Shown in pieces: positions 5,257 through 9,302 of a stretch of 9,302 nucleotides of DNA. The stretch is from Candidatus Thalassarchaeaceae archaeon. GTDB lineage: Archaea > Thermoplasmatota > Poseidoniia > Poseidoniales > Thalassarchaeaceae. Numbering within the stretch: position 1 is the first letter of the stretch; the number at the start of each line of letters is the position of its first letter. A program made the translations under genes and the position numbers. A model generated the notes under the pieces. It ran no database searches. It saw only the letters and a list, made by a program, of their open reading frames with translations, and was not told the DNA's origin. The DNA lies in assembly GCA_013330385.1 (NCBI GenBank), contig DUIL01000092.1, forward strand, positions 1-9,302. The letters run 5' to 3'.

Positions 5257-6384
5257 TCAATCGTTCTTCAGAATAGGAGCCTCTTCTAATTCAGCTGTGA
5301 TTTCCTCAAGAACTTCTGTGCTTACATCTAATTCGGAAATTTCGGGGAGGTTTTGGGCTCTGTGGTAAATCTCACGCAAAGTTTGGTCGCTGATTTCTAA
5401 GTACACTCGAGTGGTAGCAATGCTCGCGTGACCGAGAAGGCGCTGTATTGTGACTAGATCTGCGCCACGCTCCAATAATCCGGTTGCGAAAGTATGTCTG
5501 AGAGTGTGAGGAGAGAGACGCGAACGTGGTATATCGGCCTCATCGGCCAATCTGTCAATCATTTTCTGGATTGAACGTGGATTGATTCTTCGACCTCGGC
5601 TTGAAAGAAATAGGGCTCTCTCTGAATCAAATTCATCGCTTAAATTGGTACGCATCTTACGGATTGGTGTCCAAGCCTCAAGCGCTTCTGTTGTAGATTT
5701 AGTAAACAGAACGGTTCTATCCTTCTCTCCTTTACCGCCTATGACTAAAGCGGATAAATCGACATAATCCACATCATCTATGTCTAAATTACAAAGTTCC
5801 GATACACGAAGTCCTGTATCAAGCATTGTTGTGACTATCGGGTGAGCTAGAGGGTCCTCCACTCGCATGGCAGCAGCACGTAATTTAATCACCTCAGAAC
5901 GACCAAGTGGGCGTGGCAGGGATTTTCTTCGTGCAGGTCGCTGAACCCATTCGGGTACTGAGTGACCGAACCATTTGAGTAAATGCGATACTGCGGCAAT
6001 TCTTGCATTGATTGTTGAAGGGCGCATCTCACCTAATTCATTCAGCCAAGCATCGATACGGCCGAAGTTTGGATTGGCCCGTGAATAGAAATCTGAAACC
6101 GTAATTTGCTTGGCTGTATCCCAATCTATCGCTTCTTCACCGGGTAGTGATGTTGTTGAGAATCCTCGTGCTGCAACAATGTATGCTCTTATCGTGTGTT
6201 TGGATTTCTTCTCAGTTCGCAACTGCCCTTCCCAACATTGGAACCAAGGTAGTACGGACAGCCTGTGCAATCGAGAAGGTAACTCAGGGCCGTTGCTAAT
6301 ACCGAATCTAGAGAGCGTTTCGAACCGCCCCTTGACAGCCTCACGGCCATCAAACTCTCCTGCTTCTTCGTAACTTTCAGTCAA
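5257..6384 (-). CDS. xerA: Tyrosine recombinase of the Xer family
   Basis: A 375-residue site-specific recombinase/integrase. The N-terminal core-binding (SAM-like) domain lies at about residues 46-145, including KHTIRAYIVAARGF and the arginine-rich RPSTINARIAAVSHLLKWFG. The catalytic domain lies at about 160-340 with the full active-site set: R193 in LDTGLRVSEL, K218 in GGKGEKDR, H293 and R296 in SPHTLRHTFATGL, H319 in LLGHAS, and the nucleophile Y328 in TTRVYLEIS. It should be active. Archaeal XerA resolves chromosome dimers at a dif site. The housekeeping neighbourhood and lack of phage or tRNA context favour that over a mobile integrase. It is longer than typical XerA proteins (about 280-300) because of about 45 extra N-terminal residues and an acidic C-terminal tail. 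The only usable start upstream of the core is TTG at 6384, so the N-terminus is uncertain. It sits just below a strong hairpin. Confidence 0.92.
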   Translation of the reverse strand: MTESYEEAGEFDGREAVKGRFETLSRFGISNGPELPSRLHRLSVLPWFQCWEGQLRTEKKSKHTIRAYIVAARGFSTTSLPGEEAIDWDTAKQITVSDFYSRANPNFGRIDAWLNELGEMRPSTINARIAAVSHLLKWFGHSVPEWVQRPARRKSLPRPLGRSEVIKLRAAAMRVEDPLAHPIVTTMLDTGLRVSELCNLDIDDVDYVDLSALVIGGKGEKDRTVLFTKSTTEALEAWTPIRKMRTNLSDEFDSERALFLSSRGRRINPRSIQKMIDRLADEADIPRSRLSPHTLRHTFATGLLERGADLVTIQRLLGHASIATTRVYLEISDQTLREIYHRAQNLPEISELDVSTEVLEEITAELEEAPILKND

Positions 6385-6533
6385 GACCCTCGCCTCTCTC
6401 CGTCGCGAACGACGGGTGCATCCCTGCCCTTACGGACGAGTCCTAGTGACTGTATCACGACTTGAATGCTTCTACTGAAGACAACCCTCAGACTAGAGTT
6501 TGAATGTGGCTTAGAAAGAGCCGATGTGTTTGA
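6385..6533. other. Intergenic region between the Xer and RimK genes
   Basis: These 149 bp separate two same-strand (minus) genes. Apart from the hairpin at 6400-6415 I see no RNA gene, no dif-like site and no clear TATA box. The Xer reading frame stays open upstream to a stop at 6430-6432 but contains no ATG, GTG or TTG there. Confidence 0.4.
6400..6415 (-). promoter_or_regulatory. Perfect 6-bp hairpin in the leader of the Xer gene
   Basis: The plus strand reads CCGTCG, CGAA, CGACGG. On the minus-strand transcript the loop is UUCG on a GC-rich 6-bp stem. It lies 15 nt before the TTG start and directly before a GAGAGAGGCGAGGG purine run that could hold the ribosome-binding site. It could tune translation of the recombinase or be a protein-binding palindrome. 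It is not followed by a U-run on the minus strand, so a terminator is unlikely. Confidence 0.45.
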
Positions 6534-7487
6534 TTACTCAGTCAAATATTGTACATCGAGATCGTCAAGTTGTGCGATTTCAGCTTCAATTTCCTGTTGA
6601 GCACGATAATTCTCTAATGAAGCGTTTAGGTGACGAGCAACCGCTCCTGCAATGCTTACTCCTGAAGCACCCTCAATCCCTTCGAGGCCTGGACTTGAGT
6701 TGACCTCGAGAACCAAGGGGCCATCACGAGATTCTAGCATATCGACACCAGCAATGTCCATCTCCAGTACATTAGCAGCACTAAGTGCCACACGAACTTG
6801 TTCTTCTGATAGGTGTACACGCTCGACCTTTCCTCCTAAATGGAAGTTTGAACGGAATTCATTTCCTACGGCTCTTCTACGCATAGCCGCAACAACACGA
6901 CCACCCACTACTAGAACTCGGATATCTTTCCCGTGCGACTCTTGGATGTATTGTTGAACCAGAGGCCGCATACCCCTCTCTAACATCTGATTGACTAATT
7001 GACGTGCTTGCTGATGGGTATGAGCGAGGAATACACCAGAACCTTGGGTTCCTTCGGTTGCCTTGACTACACATGGAATGCCTCCTGCACGTGTGATGGC
7101 GCTTTCTGTATCTTCAATTGCAGCTACGTGAGCAGTAATTGGAACTGGCACTCCAGCATCAGCCATCAACTGGCTAGCAAGAAGTTTGTCACGACTCTGT
7201 AAAATGGAACTTGAGCGATTGAGAATGATGACGCCCATTTGCTCAAATTGGCGAACTATAGCGACCCCTCTTCGAGTGATTGAATATCCAATTCGAGGAA
7301 TGACTGCCTCACACTCAACTGGCCATCCTCGATAGAAGATACGGCCACCTCTCTCATCTACTACGACCGTTAGTTTGAGAGGGTCGAGAATACGAACTGC
7401 CCAGCCCGCTTTCTCTGCTTCTTCAGCAAGACGCCTAGTCGAGTAGAGTCTAGGCCCCCGCGAGAGGATGACCAGGCGTGGATCCAT
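6534..7487 (-). CDS. rimK: RimK-like ATP-grasp alpha-L-glutamate ligase
   Basis: A 317-residue ATP-grasp enzyme that uses ATP to form an amide bond between a carboxylate and glutamate. The match to bacterial RimK runs end to end: ILSRGPRLYSTRRL (7-20), AVIPRIGYSITRRG (61-74), RDKLLASQLMADAGVPVP (99-116), ATP-binding lysine K142 and the EGTQGSGV loop (145-152), QQYIQESHGKDIRVLVVGGRVVAA (178-201), RSNFHLGG (212-219), and the metal-binding region D249 with LEVNSSPGLEGIE (260-272, E261 and N263). In Escherichia coli RimK adds glutamates to ribosomal protein S6. Archaea lack S6, and archaeal relatives (MptN, CofF) modify tetrahydromethanopterin or F420, so the substrate here is open. A 25-residue acidic tail (about 293-317) is extra. 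The start is ATG at 7487; no strong Shine-Dalgarno motif is visible. It diverges from the SAP-protein gene. Confidence 0.9.
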   Translation of the reverse strand: MDPRLVILSRGPRLYSTRRLAEEAEKAGWAVRILDPLKLTVVVDERGGRIFYRGWPVECEAVIPRIGYSITRRGVAIVRQFEQMGVIILNRSSSILQSRDKLLASQLMADAGVPVPITAHVAAIEDTESAITRAGGIPCVVKATEGTQGSGVFLAHTHQQARQLVNQMLERGMRPLVQQYIQESHGKDIRVLVVGGRVVAAMRRRAVGNEFRSNFHLGGKVERVHLSEEQVRVALSAANVLEMDIAGVDMLESRDGPLVLEVNSSPGLEGIEGASGVSIAGAVARHLNASLENYRAQQEIEAEIAQLDDLDVQYLTE

Positions 7488-7512
7488 ATTTGCCGCCGAC
7501 GAACATTCCTTC

Positions 7513-7537
7513 TTGAGTCTAACGGATAGAATCTCAA
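7513..7537. promoter_or_regulatory. Stem-loop in the rimK upstream region
   Basis: TTGAG+TCTA pairs with TAGA+CTCAA around a 5-nt loop (ACGGA), with a 2-nt bulge on the 3' side, giving 9 base pairs. It lies 26-50 nt upstream of the rimK ATG, so it could be in the rimK leader or act as an operator. Function unknown. Confidence 0.3.
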
Positions 7538-7572
7538 ATTTTCAAGGTCGGCGGATTTGACTTACACACTCG

Positions 7573-7578
7573 TATATG
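7573..7578 (+). promoter_or_regulatory. Candidate TATA box for the SAP-protein gene
   Basis: TATATG within CTCGTATATGCA. Transcription start would be expected near 7600, giving a leader of about 60 nt before the ATG at 7660. It overlaps the left arm of the ATGCATTG inverted repeat. Confidence 0.3.
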
Positions 7579-7624
7579 CATTGAACAAAGCGTAACGCCG
7601 AAGGGATTGAAAGACCCAATGCAT
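7576..7624. repeat. Perfect 8-bp inverted repeat ATGCATTG / CAATGCAT
   Basis: The arms are at 7576-7583 and 7617-7624, 41 bp start to start (about four helical turns), and flank the predicted transcription start of the SAP-protein gene. A pair of operator half-sites is possible. The ATGCAT cores are themselves palindromic. Confidence 0.35.
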
Positions 7625-7646
7625 GACTCAAACTCTGTCGAAAGGC

Positions 7647-7652
7647 GGGAGG
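7647..7652 (+). promoter_or_regulatory. Strong ribosome binding site of the SAP-protein gene
   Basis: GGGAGG with a 7-nt spacer before the ATG at 7660. It is the best Shine-Dalgarno motif in the window and fixes the start; an in-frame TGA at 7624-7626 excludes anything further upstream. Confidence 0.7.
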
Positions 7653-7659
7653 CTCGAAT

Positions 7660-9302
7660 ATGGACCGTGATTCACTTTCCTCAATGAAGGTCTCTGGACT
7701 GCGACAATTATGCAAGAAAAACGGTCTTCTTGTGTCTGGAAATAAAGAGGCTTTAATCGCCCGTATTCTCGGTGATTCTGAGGGGTCAGACATGGCTTCT
7801 GAGGGTTCAAAATCCGTCTCTAAAGAAGACCGTGATGCGGCAATAGACCGCTTATTGGCCCGGACTGAAGGTGGGGGCTCAACTGATGTCGAAACTACAG
7901 AGCCAATATCTCAACCTAGCGCAGAAGCCAGTCAACCACAGGCAACTGTGCCAGAGCTCCCAGAGAGTGGTCTTCCAGAAGGCTGGACTATGGAGCAATG
8001 GGTATACTATGGCCATCAATGGTTGAAGAATCAAAAGCCGGAGACCAAGGTATCGGAGGCTGAGGTTCTTGAGGCCGATATCGTTGAGCCTGAACTTCCA
8101 CAACCACCACCACCTCAACCGGAAGAAAATGATGCACTAATTCTTGACGATGATGAGTCATTAACTTTGGATGAAGATGACCCTTGGACTGCTGGAGTTG
8201 TAGATGATGAAGAAATTGTATTGATTGCCGAAGACATACCTGAGGAAATTGACTCAGATGCTTCGATTACCATCACTCTACCGAGTCTATCAACAATAAA
8301 TCTAGAAACAAAGCACGTAGCTGCTATTACCGTCGTTCTTCTTATTCTCGCGGCGGGTGCATTCACCTTCTTTTTCCAGAATGATCCCTCTTTCCAAGCC
8401 CGAGAACTTCGATATGGAGATAGTATGCAATTCAATATCGAAGCCTCAAGCATCAATATCGAAGGAGATGACATGCTTGCTATATTCAGAGATGCAGCAG
8501 GAGGGACTCTCGATGATGCATGTGGCGAACTTGAGATAGACATCAGTACAGGTAGTGGCAGTATTCGGATTCGCAAAGGAGGCTCGGCAGAAATCATTCA
8601 TCAGAGTGATAGTCAATATGAGGGGGCCGTCAATGCTCTGGATGCATTTGGCAGAAGTCACTTGACTGCTGAGAAAGTGATTACACACTCAATGATTGTT
8701 GATTTGACCGGAAAGACTTGGAGTGCCAGCAACCCAAGCGACTGTGGTAACACAGGATGGATTCTTGAGGACAATACCGTAGACATATCTAGTCACTCAT
8801 GGACGGATATTGGCGACCGAGAATTAATCAAAACAAGTACGGATATTACACTACGAGATTCCGAAAATAAGGCGACCAACCTTGAGGCGGTAACTTTCGG
8901 TCTTGAAGCTATTTCTGGACTTGGAATCGCCGGACAATACATTGCCTTCCCAATGACACCAATCGACTTGTACGCATTCTTTGGTGACCAAACGATAACT
9001 TCCAGCAGTTCCTCAGAACCTGGAAATGCTTGGACATGGAGTGTAGGTGAAGAAATCAACGATGCGAATCACGGAATGGTGTATCCAATCTCCATGTCTC
9101 ACGATGAATTCGATATCTGCAACGGTCATGTGCAAATCGATCTACTAGTCAAGAGTAATGTGCCTTGGCCAGTCGAACAATCGGTTAGTATTGTAATTGA
9201 TAAATCACAGAAGACCAGTGAATGCGGGCTAATCGAAAGTTCGGTATCAGACGCTACAATTCCAGATGGGCGAGCCACCATCATGTACACAATGAAGGCA
9301 AG
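7660..9302 (+). CDS. SAP-domain single-pass membrane protein with large extracytoplasmic region (cut by window edge)
   Basis: The first 547 codons of a gene that continues past the right edge. Residues 4-37 form an SAP-like helix-extended-helix domain (LSSMKVSGLRQLCKKNGLLVSGNKEALIARIL), a fold that usually binds AT-rich DNA. A low-complexity linker follows. It includes LPEGWTMEQWVYYGHQWL (105-122), a motif I recall from other Marine Group II proteins, then a proline run (QPPPPQP) and a very acidic stretch (about 155-200). One hydrophobic helix at about 219-239 (HVAAITVVLLILAAGAFTFFF) follows, with no N-terminal signal peptide, so the SAP end should be cytosolic and the remainder outside. The outer part is strand-rich and acidic, with four cysteines (288, 362, 487, 522) that could form disulfides. 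Topology suggests a link between DNA or a cytosolic partner and the cell surface, but function is unknown and the C-terminus is unseen. Confidence 0.85.
   Translation, partial: MDRDSLSSMKVSGLRQLCKKNGLLVSGNKEALIARILGDSEGSDMASEGSKSVSKEDRDAAIDRLLARTEGGGSTDVETTEPISQPSAEASQPQATVPELPESGLPEGWTMEQWVYYGHQWLKNQKPETKVSEAEVLEADIVEPELPQPPPPQPEENDALILDDDESLTLDEDDPWTAGVVDDEEIVLIAEDIPEEIDSDASITITLPSLSTINLETKHVAAITVVLLILAAGAFTFFFQNDPSFQARELRYGDSMQFNIEASSINIEGDDMLAIFRDAAGGTLDDACGELEIDISTGSGSIRIRKGGSAEIIHQSDSQYEGAVNALDAFGRSHLTAEKVITHSMIVDLTGKTWSASNPSDCGNTGWILEDNTVDISSHSWTDIGDRELIKTSTDITLRDSENKATNLEAVTFGLEAISGLGIAGQYIAFPMTPIDLYAFFGDQTITSSSSSEPGNAWTWSVGEEINDANHGMVYPISMSHDEFDICNGHVQIDLLVKSNVPWPVEQSVSIVIDKSQKTSECGLIESSVSDATIPDGRATIMYTMKA

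Noticed and set aside
5257..6384. Prophage or integron interpretation of the tyrosine recombinase
   Set aside because: No tRNA, attachment repeats, cassette array or phage genes are visible nearby; neighbours are housekeeping genes on both sides.
6400..6415. Intrinsic terminator for the rimK transcript
   Set aside because: The stem is GC-rich but no U-run follows on the minus strand, and it is over 100 bp past the rimK stop and adjacent to the next start.
7493..7554. 8-bp inverted repeat CCGCCGAC / GTCGGCGG (7493-7500 and 7547-7554)
   Set aside because: A single short GC-rich pair at 54 bp offset could arise by chance and is not centred on any promoter element I can define, so it is noted but not scored as a finding.
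8115..8597. 160-codon minus-strand open frame opposite the SAP protein
   Set aside because: It is very rich in serine, isoleucine and proline because it mirrors acidic codons of the real gene. The real gene has a strong ribosome-binding site and recognisable domains.

Overview
The window looks like a compact archaeal chromosome segment, most likely from a marine Euryarchaeon of the Poseidoniales (Marine Group II). This assignment is inference, not a search result. It rests on an archaeal Sec61-beta (SecG) subunit, an archaeal-type Lrp/AsnC regulator, a Trm4/NSUN2-like RNA m5C methyltransferase with a long C-terminal extension, a haem-copper oxidase subunit II start, a bacterial-like RimK, and an SAP-domain membrane protein carrying a GWTMEQW...YG..WL motif that I recall from Marine Group II proteins. 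Genes are tightly packed, several convergent pairs have almost no gap, and GTG/TTG starts are common.

Layout. Positions 1-227 hold the start of a minus-strand cytochrome c oxidase subunit II gene that runs off the left edge. Facing away from it is a two-gene plus-strand unit (303-1147): a DUF167/YggU protein followed after 2 nt by a small Toprim protein. It converges on an Lrp/AsnC regulator (1151-1597, minus), which lies downstream of the Trm4/NSUN2-like methyltransferase (1680-3332, minus). A divergent intergenic region of about 150 bp leads to two plus-strand genes: an unrecognised 120-residue protein (3481-3843) and Sec61-beta (3936-4133). The Sec61-beta stop codon directly abuts the stop of a convergent, unrecognised 279-residue protein (4134-4973, minus). 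A 64-residue basic protein with a C-x2-C-x5-C-x4-H motif (5054-5248, plus) converges on a complete Xer-type tyrosine recombinase (5257-6384, minus). Then come a RimK-like ATP-grasp ligase (6534-7487, minus) and, diverging from it, the SAP-domain single-pass membrane protein (7660 to the right edge).

Functional picture. This is largely core-genome content: respiration, protein export, tRNA/RNA modification, chromosome maintenance and transcription control. I see no insertion sequence, CRISPR array, prophage, rRNA or tRNA gene. The least explained parts are the SAP-transmembrane protein, whose topology could link DNA to the membrane, the three proteins I cannot assign, and several short inverted repeats in promoter and leader regions.
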